Part shown: positions 1 through 8,523 of the stretch, in pieces
How the letters are laid out: the number at the start of each line of letters is the position of its first letter
Position numbering within the stretch: the first letter of the stretch is position 1
Assembly: GCF_030137545.1 (NCBI RefSeq)
Contig: NZ_JARUVL010000002.1
Coordinates: 124,001 to 188,000, forward strand
Direction: 5' to 3'
Length of the DNA: 64,000 nucleotides
DNA from: Virgibacillus sp. LDC-1
Lineage (GTDB): Bacteria > Bacillota > Bacilli > Bacillales > Amphibacillaceae
Position numbers and translations under genes: made by a program
The notes under the pieces: generated by a model
Seen by the model: only the letters and a program-made list of their open reading frames with translations
Database searches by the model: none
Told to the model about the DNA's origin: nothing

Positions 1-1157
1 TTCACATTATCCTGCCAATTAAGCAAAATGTATGGATTTGTACCATATGCACCAGATGAATACGCGCCACTCCGCTTTCCTTTATTTTCTTCTACATCAA
101 TCCAACGATTTGCATAGCCTTCTTTTACGATATCCGTATATTCCTGTCCAAGCGGTTCTAGGCTATCGATTACATATTGCTGTGCTTCCTCGTAAGATAT
201 CTTCATGTCAACATCCTTTACGAGCGGTGTATACATATCATACATATGAAGCTCATCAACTTCTAATACTTGCTTACGTAGTTTCGCATACCGATGAAGC
301 AAGGGGAGCTTCTCGTTAACTGCGGCTACCAAATTATCATACACTTCCTCGGGGATGTTATTATCATCTAAAGCTGCTTGACGAGCAGAATCATAATTCC
401 GTACCTTAGCACTAAAATTATGGGTTTTCACATTTCCAGAAAGTGTGGATGCAAATGTATTTTTAAAGCTTCCATATGTTTGATACATTGCTTTAAATGC
501 TGCTTCACGGACGTTACGATCCTTCGACTCTAGGAACGTAATAAAACGACCGTGTGTAAGCTCAACCTCTTCTCCATCTGCATTTTTAATGGTTGGAAAA
601 GATAGATCAGCATTATTCAGCATACTAAAGGTTTGTGATGGAGTAGATAACGCATCCGACGCTTCTGCCAAAATTGCTTCTTCCCGCTCACTAAGCACAT
701 GTTCGCGCTGTCTGGTAATTTCTTTAATCGTATGCTCATAACGCTGTAATTCCTTATTTTCCTTTAAAAACCCTTGGAGTTTATCTTCTTCAATACTTAA
801 TAATTCCGGGACGAAAAAGCTCATTGCACTAGATGCGAGCGTCAATAAATTATCTGCCTTTGCATTCATTGCTTGATAAAAAGAGTTGGTTGTATCTTGA
901 TCATAACGCATATGTGCATATGTATAGAGCTTTCCTAGCCGCTCCGATAATTCATCCTGAAGCTTAAATGCTTCATATACCGTTTCAGCAGATTGTGCGA
1001 GCTTTCCTTTAAACTTTTCTATCTTTGGAAAGTCTTGTTTTAAGCTTGCGAATTCAGTTTCCCAATGTTCGTCTGTTGCATAAATATCTTCCAATCTCCA
1101 TGTCAGTTCTTCTGGTACATCACTTCTCTTTTGAAGTTCATTCGTTGATTTACTCAT
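1..1157 (-). CDS. pepF: Oligoendopeptidase F, C-terminal part beyond window
   Basis: Cytoplasmic M3-family zinc oligopeptidase that cleaves short peptides; the B. subtilis orthologue is YjbG. I translated the minus strand from 1157: it opens MSKSTNELQKRSDVPEELTW and continues without a stop to base 1, about 385 residues of an expected ~600. The typical N-terminal segments for this family are visible, such as EELTWRLEDIYATDEHWE near residues 15-35. The HEXXH zinc site lies in the missing part, so catalytic competence cannot be judged. The start was chosen because a GAGGAGG SD at 1165-1171 is 7 nt upstream; an in-frame ATG at 1163 is too close to it. It follows coiA on the same strand, as in B. 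subtilis. Confidence 0.93.
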   Translation of the reverse strand, partial: MSKSTNELQKRSDVPEELTWRLEDIYATDEHWETEFASLKQDFPKIEKFKGKLAQSAETVYEAFKLQDELSERLGKLYTYAHMRYDQDTTNSFYQAMNAKADNLLTLASSAMSFFVPELLSIEEDKLQGFLKENKELQRYEHTIKEITRQREHVLSEREEAILAEASDALSTPSQTFSMLNNADLSFPTIKNADGEEVELTHGRFITFLESKDRNVREAAFKAMYQTYGSFKNTFASTLSGNVKTHNFSAKVRNYDSARQAALDDNNIPEEVYDNLVAAVNEKLPLLHRYAKLRKQVLEVDELHMYDMYTPLVKDVDMKISYEEAQQYVIDSLEPLGQEYTDIVKEGYANRWIDVEENKGKRSGAYSSGAYGTNPYILLNWQDNV

Positions 1158-1369
1158 ATTCATTCCTCCTCTTATACGATTGTTAGACTTCATTTTTGTC
1201 TAACATCATTTCTACCTTTCATCACTTCATATCCCTTACAGATCCACATATGAAAACCTTATAGAGGTAATTTTACTTTATCCATTCTATTCTTTCAAAA
1301 TATAACACTTCGGATCTCGAAATAATATTCATGAATATAGTTTTTACCTTCTCAAAAATGTCAGCATCT

Positions 1370-2560
1370 TTATATAGTATGACTGTTTTCTTGAGAATCA
1401 TGCTTAGTATTTCGTTCTAGCGTTCGTAAATAGTGCATTAAAGAACGATCAGCATAGACTGCCTGTTCAACATGTTGATGAAATTGCAGCGGTTTGATTT
1501 TTTCGTATATTCCATGTGTCTTTTCCTGTAGGAGGCCGAGAGTGATTAATATCTGAAGGTATGCATAGATAGGAGAAGCTCCAGAAAGTATTTCATGAGG
1601 GTTTAAGAGGTTTTTACAAGCAGTAAGGGAGAAGCAAGCTCCTATTGGAAGTGGTTCTATAATCGATAAGCAAATTCTGCTTTGCCAGTCCCAAAGTGGC
1701 CGATTGATCACATGTGCATGTGGAACAGGTAGAAAAACAACAGAAGGTAAATGTTCTATCGACGTTTGGTGTTTATACAGCCATGTTAGCCATTGACCAG
1801 CCTGTTTTCCCACACCTCTACCACCATATAAACGAAAGCGATATTTTTCTTTTTCCCATTTCCTGTACAATTCTTGCTTGTCTACAAATGTGTTTAATAA
1901 CATCGATTGCAATGACAGCTTATCTAAACTAGAAAATTGAAAATGGGCAAATGCACTTGTTTGATTAGAAAAATAGAGATCATTTACACGTAGAAATTGT
2001 TTTGAATTCGAACAATAAAAAAATAGCTTCGTAGGATGCTCCTGCTTAAATTGATGAATAAACAATCGAGTATTTGCATTAATCTTCAGTTGTTGATTCC
2101 TTTTCCTTTGTAATCGATTTCCTCCTAATATCCATATAGGCGTAATTCCAATTCGCTGGTAACCAAGATTTCGATGTCTAAATTCTTCGGAGGAAATGGT
2201 TGCACATTGATATTCAAGCGCAATATGCTTTTTGTTAATGGATAGGAAAATATCTGGGCGCTGTGATATTTCACGAAGGTAAACTTCAAGATTGGGCTTG
2301 TATCCTAATGATTGTAGCCATTGGTAAAGCTGAAGCTTGCCCTGTTCATGGTAATAACCCTCTCCAATATGGTGAGTGTGACAACGTTTTGTGGATTGGT
2401 GTGCAAAATGAGGAATCACGTGAGAGCCTGCTTTAATAAGCACTTCTTGTTTACAAGCTGGACAATAAAAGCGGGTCGTCTTGCGAAGCTGATTAATGTC
2501 ATTCTTAGCAAGAGTAGCTAAAATAACTTCCTTCCCGTGTTCTGACAAAGCTTGTAGCAT
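1370..2560 (-). CDS. coiA: Competence protein CoiA
   Basis: CoiA family protein (396 aa), a competence-induced factor thought to help process or recombine incoming DNA. The N-terminal third has a zinc-finger-like FYCPACKQEV segment (about residue 32) followed by HVIPHFAHQS. The middle part, RPDIFL...IALEYQCATIS (about 103-120), resembles the family's nuclease-like D/ExQ core. I start at 2560 (MLQALSEHGKEV) because AGGAGGTGG lies 8-11 nt upstream; a longer reading to 2596 would read through that SD. It lies between mecA and pepF as in B. subtilis (yjbF). Possible ComK control is inference; I did not find a convincing K-box. Confidence 0.88.
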   Translation of the reverse strand: MLQALSEHGKEVILATLAKNDINQLRKTTRFYCPACKQEVLIKAGSHVIPHFAHQSTKRCHTHHIGEGYYHEQGKLQLYQWLQSLGYKPNLEVYLREISQRPDIFLSINKKHIALEYQCATISSEEFRHRNLGYQRIGITPIWILGGNRLQRKRNQQLKINANTRLFIHQFKQEHPTKLFFYCSNSKQFLRVNDLYFSNQTSAFAHFQFSSLDKLSLQSMLLNTFVDKQELYRKWEKEKYRFRLYGGRGVGKQAGQWLTWLYKHQTSIEHLPSVVFLPVPHAHVINRPLWDWQSRICLSIIEPLPIGACFSLTACKNLLNPHEILSGASPIYAYLQILITLGLLQEKTHGIYEKIKPLQFHQHVEQAVYADRSLMHYLRTLERNTKHDSQENSHTI

Positions 2561-2661
2561 TGGGGAAACCACCTCCTGCCTTAATCTATTCGACACCTTT
2601 TACTGCTTTTCCTTCTTTTCATTTACACCCATTAGAAATTCGTCTTGTCCATTTTATAGAC

Positions 2662-2693
2662 AAAAAAAATAGATACCTCTCTATTAGGTATCT
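2662..2693 (-). terminator. Rho-independent terminator of mecA
   Basis: Inverted repeat AGATACCT (2671-2678) / AGGTATCT (2686-2693) followed on the minus strand by eight T. Its right arm overlaps the mecA stop codon. Confidence 0.85.
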
Positions 2694-3381
2694 ATGGCTG
2701 TACCGGAAAATAATTCCTGACTTGTGCAAATGTATCTTCTGCAAATATTAAAGTTCCATACTCATCTAACATATGAATTGTCGTGTCTGCGTCATCCGCA
2801 AACTCCAGTACTCTACTGATTAAGTCTTCTTGACGATCCTCATCTTCCACTTCTTCAGCAAATTCTATATACAAAAAGTATTTATTCTCATAGTGGTAGA
2901 GAACTGATTTCATATCATCTTTTACATCTTCAAAGGAATGACTTAATTGAATGACGTCTTCAAAGCTAGCAAAATCAACGATAAGCCAAAAATTTCCCGT
3001 ATCCTCTTCTGTGTCATTATCTTCTGTCACATTCTTATTATCTAACTTTTCCTCTAATAAACTCTCTACCTTCTCATGAATAGAAATATCAATCATATTT
3101 CCATCATCGGTAGGAATCTCAAGGTTTTCTCCATTTTTAGACATCTGTGCTTTTGTTACAATGATTTCAAGTCCCTTTTCCATTGCTTGTACTTGTATCC
3201 ATAATGGACCTTCTACATTGAAATCCTCTTTATAATTCAGTTCTTCCATCATTTGCCAGAATAACTGTTCACTTCGCTCACGATTGTACCAAATCTCTTC
3301 TCGATTAAAGCCGCGATCTTCAATATCCATATAAGATATATAAAACTTGATCGTATTTTCATTAATTCTTTCTATCTCCAT
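2692..3381 (-). CDS. mecA: Adaptor protein MecA
   Basis: Adaptor that delivers ComK (and other clients) to ClpCP for degradation and so restrains competence. The 229 aa protein starts MEIERINENTIKFYISY, the typical N-terminal substrate-binding domain. An acidic linker at about residues 105-130 (KLDNKNVTEDNDTEEDTG) leads into a C-terminal ClpC-binding domain ending EDTFAQVRNYFPVQP. The start at 3381 has a GGGAGAG SD 7 nt upstream; the upstream in-frame ATG codons (to 3402) have none. It is monocistronic by its own terminator. Its target gene comK is also in this window (61046-61567), unlinked by 58 kb. Confidence 0.95.
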   Translation of the reverse strand: MEIERINENTIKFYISYMDIEDRGFNREEIWYNRERSEQLFWQMMEELNYKEDFNVEGPLWIQVQAMEKGLEIIVTKAQMSKNGENLEIPTDDGNMIDISIHEKVESLLEEKLDNKNVTEDNDTEEDTGNFWLIVDFASFEDVIQLSHSFEDVKDDMKSVLYHYENKYFLYIEFAEEVEDEDRQEDLISRVLEFADDADTTIHMLDEYGTLIFAEDTFAQVRNYFPVQP

Positions 3382-3636
3382 CTTCTTCTCTCCCTTCATC
3401 ACTTCATTCAGGTGGGAGTTTCTTCACCCTTTATTTTTTGAGGATGTCATTTTTATCTATATCCCTGATTAGTTCCTAGTATTGTAATTAACTATTTCCA
3501 TTATTGTATGTTTCAAAACCATACTAGGAAAATGTATACGCCTAATTTATATAGATTTAAATAATAATTTTAAAGGAATAAACGTAATTTGTCATCAAAA
3601 GAAGCCAAAAAAGATATGATAAATTTGTAAACGAAA
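3382..3636. other. Intergenic region between mecA and spx terminator
   Basis: AT-rich leader and promoter region of mecA. No ORF with an SD was seen on either strand. A short GGTG...CACC repeat near 3411-3430 is the only visible secondary structure. Confidence 0.5.
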
Positions 3637-3680
3637 ATAAAAGCGCAGATCTACCAACTGTGATCTCCGCTTTTTATTTT
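3637..3680 (-). terminator. Rho-independent terminator of spx
   Basis: AGCGCAGATC (3642-3651) pairs with GATCTCCGCT (3662-3671) with one mismatch, and on the minus strand is followed by TTTTATTTTC. It lies 25 nt after the spx stop. Confidence 0.85.
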
Positions 3681-3704
3681 AACATTGTCCAAGATAGCTG
3701 ACAA

Positions 3705-4100
3705 TTAGTTGACCATGCGCTGTGCTTCTCGTAACTGAAATGTGCGAACTGTTCTTGGAAGGAAACGACGAATTTCATCTTCATTATATCCAACCTGCAA
3801 TCGCTTCTCATCAAGGATGATTGGTCTTCTTAACAAACCAGGATTTTGTTGGATTAAGTCGAACAACTGCTTTAATGGCAATTGATCAATATTCACATCC
3901 AACTTTTGAAATACCTTGGACCTTGTTGATATGATCTCATCAGTTCCATCTTCAGTCATGCGCAATATTTCCTTTATTTCATTCAATGTTAAAGGTTCGG
4001 AGAAAATATTACGTTCTTTGAACGGTATGTCATGCTCTTCCAACCACGCCTTTGCTTTCCTGCAAGATGTGCAACTTGGTGAGGTATAAAGTGTTACCAT
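3705..4100 (-). CDS. spx: Transcriptional regulator Spx
   Basis: Spx (131 aa, usual length) binds the RNA polymerase alpha C-terminal domain and redirects transcription under disulfide stress. It also represses competence (comK/srf) activation. Visible: thioredoxin-like fold starting [20 protein letters not shown] with the redox switch C10-T-S-C13, and the [23 protein letters not shown] segment (about residues 88-110) conserved in the family. An SD (GAGTGAAGT) precedes the ATG. It lies downstream of the acetyltransferase gene as in B. subtilis yjbC-spx, but a terminator and about 370 nt separate the two here, so it probably has its own promoter. Confidence 0.96.
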   Translation of the reverse strand: MVTLYTSPSCTSCRKAKAWLEEHDIPFKERNIFSEPLTLNEIKEILRMTEDGTDEIISTRSKVFQKLDVNIDQLPLKQLFDLIQQNPGLLRRPIILDEKRLQVGYNEDEIRRFLPRTVRTFQLREAQRMVN

Positions 4101-4429
4101 GAAACTTCACTCCTCATTCTATGTCTATATTTACTTTCATAAATACTCACATTTGTTCATTTTTCTAAATAATAATTACTTTAAATAACTCTTATTGTAA
4201 GTATACTATATTTGTCAAGTAAAAGGTAGGGGATTTCAAATAAAAATCGATAATTTTCTAAACGTTACATTTGATTTTCACTTAATTGTAACATTCCCCA
4301 AATAAAGAAAGAATAAACACCTCCTTTGAAAATATTTTCACCAGATATTTTAGATAAAGTTTAAAATCAGCACTTCTTTTTGTAAGGGGAGGCAAAACAT
4401 AATTTAGAACTCCAATGTAAATTGAAAAA
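4101..4429. other. spx upstream region
   Basis: Non-coding. On the minus strand there is a consensus-like TTGACA at 4211-4216, about 110 nt before spx, without an equally good -10 (ATAAGA at 17 nt spacing is the best). GTTACA/TGTAAC arms (4264-4291) flank an 18-nt gap. A perfect SD (AAAGGAGGTG, 4318-4327, minus) has no usable ORF behind it. Confidence 0.4.
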
Positions 4430-4460
4430 AGACCTATCCTATTCTCAATAGGACAAGTCT
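4421..4460 (-). terminator. Rho-independent terminator of acetyltransferase gene
   Basis: AGACCTATCCTATT / AATAGGACAAGTCT (4430-4460) followed on the minus strand by TTTTTTC; 14 nt after the stop of the upstream gene. Confidence 0.85.
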
Positions 4461-4473
4461 ATAATTCCTCTCT

Positions 4474-5067
4474 TTACGCTTTTTCTGGCACATTTAAGTT
4501 TTCTAATAAATCGTCTGTATCTCTATTTTCATCATAGCTTAACACTTCATCCACATGCTGATAAGATTTTCCATATATTTCTTTATCTTTATACGTATGA
4601 ATGGCTTCATACATTTTTTTCATTTGTTCAAATATCATTTCTTCTGATTCATCATTTGGAGACCAATATAAAATCTCCATGGGTGTTTCTTCATTGGTTG
4701 CTAAAGAACGTCGATTATACCCAATTGATTGCGCATGAGAAAAATCTTCTCTTTTATAAAAACGAAGCCGTTTTTCAGTATCTGAATCCTCGTAATCAAT
4801 CGGTTCAACTTCTAAAATAATGGGCTTCTCTTTCTTTTTTAGCTTTTCAATTAGTTTATGACCAATACCTTGTCCTCTTGCTTGTGAAGATACCCATAAA
4901 TAGTCAATAAACAGAAACGTTTCAAATTCTGCATACATAAGGACATGATATTTCCCTTCATCCTTATAATAAACGTCTCCTTTTTCATCCAAGAGGAGTT
5001 CCATGTGTTCTCTTGATTTCATTTCTTCCACAGGAAAATACTGATTTAACTTTTCATACCAATTCAT
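4474..5067 (-). CDS. GNAT-family N-acetyltransferase (YjbC-like)
   Basis: 197 aa. The acetyl-CoA binding motif A is visible as LWVSSQARGQGIGHKLIEKL (about residues 57-76), preceded by the strand FETFLFIDY. The C-terminal third, past residue 110, is acidic and specific to the YjbC group (MEILYWSPNDESEEMIFEQM). The substrate is unknown. Its position directly upstream of spx matches B. subtilis yjbC-spx, where the pair is stress-induced; the orthology is from context and length. SD AGGAGTAGATCA precedes the ATG. Confidence 0.85.
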   Translation of the reverse strand: MNWYEKLNQYFPVEEMKSREHMELLLDEKGDVYYKDEGKYHVLMYAEFETFLFIDYLWVSSQARGQGIGHKLIEKLKKKEKPIILEVEPIDYEDSDTEKRLRFYKREDFSHAQSIGYNRRSLATNEETPMEILYWSPNDESEEMIFEQMKKMYEAIHTYKDKEIYGKSYQHVDEVLSYDENRDTDDLLENLNVPEKA

Positions 5068-5235
5068 TGATCTACTCCTTATATTTGTAGTCGGTTTTTA
5101 TTATAACGAAAGATAGTCACTTTGTTAAATGAATGTGTAAAAATAATCCAAACACCTACATTTCGACTCGAATAAATAATTCATACTTATAACCTATGTA
5201 CAATCTAAAGAAATAACCCTCAAATTGGAAAACAA

Positions 5236-5276
5236 CGAAAAAGCGAGTGAATGAACAATATGTCCACTTACTCGCT
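5236..5276 (-). terminator. Terminator of the MFS carrier gene
   Basis: AAGCGAGTGAATG (5241-5253) pairs with CACTTACTCGCTT (5264-5276). On the minus strand it is followed by TTTTTCG. Confidence 0.85.
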
Positions 5277-5300
5277 TGTTAGTACTTCAAGGTCTCAGTG

Positions 5301-6551
5301 TTAAGCTTGAGCCTGCTCTACATTTGGTCGGTTATCTTCATTGATAAAGATACTAGCAATCGTACCAATTACAAGAAGTCCCGCTGCGAAATAAAAGCCT
5401 GTGTTTAAGCTACCAGTAATATCAGTAAGGAAGCCAGTAATGTATGGGGCTAAGATAGATCCACACATACCAATAAAGTTGTATACGCCAAAGGATGTAC
5501 TATAAGCGTGCTTTGGTGCATTATCAGCAACTACAGCAACTAGTACTGGGTTTGTACTAATTTTACCGAAAATACCGTACCCGATTAATGCGATATAAAG
5601 TACTGTCATGCTATCAAATGCAACGATAGATATAACAGCCAATATGGAAAGTGGAAGCATTACGAGTAATACTGGACGGCGTTTTCCCATTTTGTCAGCA
5701 ATCCAACTAAATAAGATAGAACCTGGAATTGCAGCCCATGGTACAAGCGAAGAAACAAATGCAACAGATCCACCTGTAATGCCACGTGCATGCTCAAGGT
5801 AATATGGAAGCCATGTAATGATTACAAAAAAGCCATAAATCGCACAGAATATTGTAATGTAAGCCATAATTAAGTTTCTATTTTTAAATAAGTCTCCAAG
5901 TTTAACTTTATTTTCAGCTACCTTATCAGCAGCTCGTTCATCTTTTGTTTTTGGCTTATCTTTAATGACCCACCACATTGCAAGGCCAATCAAGATAACG
6001 AGTACACCAATAATGTAAAATGGTGTTCTCCAGTCCATGCCCCAAACATCTACTGTATAGGTTGAAATGTAATACCCAATCGATGTACCAAAAGCCATCC
6101 CACTATTTATAATTGCACTACCTAATGTTATTCGCTTTGTAGGAATTGCTTCAGAAGAAAGTCCGTATTGCGGTCCATAATAGAACCCTTGAAAAATACC
6201 AACCATTAACCATGCTGCCATAAAGTAAAAGAAAGTAGGCATCATTCCTGTAATAATTGCAAATCCACCGAATAGAATAACCCCAGGAATAAGGACACGT
6301 TTTTTCCCTAACTTATCTCCTAATATTCCAGATGGAACATTCATCCCTGCATATCCTAAAAAGAAAATACTCATAATTAATCCAAGCTGCGCATTTGTTA
6401 GCCCAAAGTCTACTTGAATGTTGTCCATTAGTGGATTTAAAATCGTTCGCGTTGCATACAACGCAACCCACCCTAATGTAAATACAATAACAACTTTCAC
6501 CCAATATGGTACTAATGTTTTTGATTCGTTTACTACATTTTGTTCTGCCAT
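5301..6551 (-). CDS. MFS transporter, anion:cation symporter type
   Basis: 416 aa membrane carrier with 12 predicted membrane segments. The MFS signature between TM2 and TM3 is GDKLGKKRVL (about residues 80-90), with its second-half copy ADKMGKRRPVL (about 285-295). Both loops are strongly basic, which fits the general ACS/hexuronate-like branch that carries organic anions. As the last gene of the purine block on the minus strand, it may move allantoate, ureidoglycolate, oxamate or a similar carboxylate; that cargo is inference. SD GGAGG is 8 nt before the ATG. Its own terminator follows. Confidence 0.85.
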   Translation of the reverse strand: MAEQNVVNESKTLVPYWVKVVIVFTLGWVALYATRTILNPLMDNIQVDFGLTNAQLGLIMSIFFLGYAGMNVPSGILGDKLGKKRVLIPGVILFGGFAIITGMMPTFFYFMAAWLMVGIFQGFYYGPQYGLSSEAIPTKRITLGSAIINSGMAFGTSIGYYISTYTVDVWGMDWRTPFYIIGVLVILIGLAMWWVIKDKPKTKDERAADKVAENKVKLGDLFKNRNLIMAYITIFCAIYGFFVIITWLPYYLEHARGITGGSVAFVSSLVPWAAIPGSILFSWIADKMGKRRPVLLVMLPLSILAVISIVAFDSMTVLYIALIGYGIFGKISTNPVLVAVVADNAPKHAYSTSFGVYNFIGMCGSILAPYITGFLTDITGSLNTGFYFAAGLLVIGTIASIFINEDNRPNVEQAQA

Positions 6552-6861
6552 CTTTATTTCCTCCTAACCGTATTGTTGTGATAGATAGCAAATAAAATGA
6601 TTCCTAACCTCAATAAAAGCATACGCTAATCAACATTACAGGCGAATAAAATAAGATTTACTTACATTACAAAAACATTAAAAATAATTATTAATCTAAA
6701 AAAATCCTACATGAAAAAACGACAAAAAGTGGATGAGTAAAAATATGTATATTTGTATCAATATCTGAACAACACCAAAGCAATTAAAAAAGGTTCGCTT
6801 TCCCCGGGCACGGCCACCACTACTCGGAATAGAAAGTTTAGAGCTTTTATACAAATAAAAA
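6552..6861. other. Intergenic region upstream of the MFS gene
   Basis: About 310 nt without a supported gene. AT-rich; it must hold the MFS promoter. No clear operator was found. Short ORFs here lack an SD. Confidence 0.4.
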
Positions 6862-6907
6862 ATCGTGCCCCAAGGACAATGACTATGTCAAAATCCCGAG
6901 ACACGAT
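6859..6907 (-). terminator. Terminator of the NCS2 permease gene
   Basis: ATCGTGTC...GGGA / TCC..GGGGCACGAT arms over 6862-6907, with a T-run (ATTTTTTATTTG) on the minus strand. The hairpin loop is about 15 nt. Confidence 0.7.
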
Positions 6908-6915
6908 GTTATTAT

Positions 6916-8283
6916 TTAATGAGCTCCCTCATTACTAATTTCTTGTGTGATATTCCCTACGCTTTCCTTATCCTTTTCCTTTGCAGTTGCAGGCGCATGA
7001 TCCCAATTCACCATGTTTTCCATCATAATTGCGACAATCGTTCCCATTAATAAGCCATTTGAAAGTAAAGGACGAAGATATCCAGGTAGTGATTCAAATA
7101 CTTCAGCAGGAAGAGTCATCAAGATGATTCCTAAAAACAACGGAATACCCGCTCGATATAAATTGGATGTCGTAAATTTCACCTTTACGAACCAATCCAT
7201 TGACGATCCAAACAACTGAACATATGATACAAACAATACCGCACTACCAATACTTAAAGGTAATAACGTAAAGAAATATCCAACCTGTGGAATAATACCC
7301 ATAAATAAAAACATGACAGAGCCGAAAATATACGGCATACGTCTAATCATCCCTGTTTGTTGTAAAAATCCAATTGATGATACAAACGGAGAATATGGTA
7401 CTAAGCCTAGAAAACCAGAAATGATACTCATTACCCCAGTGATTACAAAGGAATTGCGATAGTCTCCACTTGTAGGCTCATCATTTTCATAGATAAAATT
7501 ACTTCCCTTAATGGAACCATATTGTTTAGACAAATTGAGTATACCAGTCACAACAGCTGTAATAATAATTCCAATGTTCCATGCTGGCTCTCCTAATGGG
7601 AAAACAGGCAATTGAATGGATACGGTTCCCCCACCAAGCTGACTTTCATTACCGAAAAGAACTGTAAATAAAGGCCATCCGATAACAATCCCGATAAGCA
7701 TCGAATATTGAGCAATATTCGTTGGCGCTTTAATTGTAATAATTAATACAAATGCCGCAATAAAAATTGCTAATAATCCAACTCCAATATTGATTGTCGC
7801 TTCTCCACCAGAAATTCCTAGCATTCCTTTAAAGAAAGTGATACAGAGAGAGACGCCAAATAGAAACATAAATACGCCCATAACGCTAGGATTGAATAAC
7901 TTTTCTAAATAATAACCAAAACCAGTAACTCCTACAAGAATCGTTAAGATACCTGATATAATAACACCTACTGTTAAGCTTCCTCCAATAACATCTAAAG
8001 GAACCCCTTGTGCTGCAGAGATAGATGTAAGTGCTAAAATAACTCCCCACCATAATCCTGATGGGCCTGACATTATAGGCCTACGATGTCCAATCACTGC
8101 TTGCAATATACTAGCTATAGCCCCTAAAATAAATGAAAACTGCATAATACTAACAATATCACTTTGTGGCAACTTATATGCTGCGCCAATAGTAATCGGT
8201 ACAACAACCGTATTTACGAACATATACATTAGCCACTGTACGCCACCAAGCCAATTTGATGAGTCTAATATTTCCTTCTTCAT
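6916..8283 (-). CDS. NCS2-family nucleobase (purine) permease
   Basis: Nucleobase:cation symporter-2 family permease, about 455 aa with 12-14 hydrophobic segments. Seen: GPSGLWWGVILA (about residue 70), GLLAIFIAAFVLI, and the family's late region GILNLSKQYGSIKG (about 255) where other members have a substrate-binding glutamate and a basic residue. Probable substrates are xanthine, urate or another oxopurine, in line with the purine genes beside it. No xanthine dehydrogenase or uricase is in the window. Start: the ATG at 8283 has GGGAAGTGA upstream; an in-frame GTG at 8295 overlaps that SD. Confidence 0.85.
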   Translation of the reverse strand: MKKEILDSSNWLGGVQWLMYMFVNTVVVPITIGAAYKLPQSDIVSIMQFSFILGAIASILQAVIGHRRPIMSGPSGLWWGVILALTSISAAQGVPLDVIGGSLTVGVIISGILTILVGVTGFGYYLEKLFNPSVMGVFMFLFGVSLCITFFKGMLGISGGEATINIGVGLLAIFIAAFVLIITIKAPTNIAQYSMLIGIVIGWPLFTVLFGNESQLGGGTVSIQLPVFPLGEPAWNIGIIITAVVTGILNLSKQYGSIKGSNFIYENDEPTSGDYRNSFVITGVMSIISGFLGLVPYSPFVSSIGFLQQTGMIRRMPYIFGSVMFLFMGIIPQVGYFFTLLPLSIGSAVLFVSYVQLFGSSMDWFVKVKFTTSNLYRAGIPLFLGIILMTLPAEVFESLPGYLRPLLSNGLLMGTIVAIMMENMVNWDHAPATAKEKDKESVGNITQEISNEGAH

Positions 8284-8523
8284 TTCGTTGTTCACTTCCC
8301 CTATGTTGTATTCGTTTTAAAAAATTAATAAGTTCATGATGTTCAACTAGCTACAACGCTATATTTTCTTATGGTGTCGTGGCTAATGAGACTAATCAGT
8401 TCCTTTAAACCATACCTATACTAGGCTGATGCCACATGAAATAACAATTAAGCAAGAAATATGCTATTCCATAATGGCATAATCATCACCTATTTAACTG
8501 CTCTATTCTAAAATCTTTTAACG

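Noticed and set aside
1325-1338. ATATTCATGAATAT palindrome after coiA as terminator
   Set aside because: AT-only stem with a weak T-run; not enough to call a terminator.
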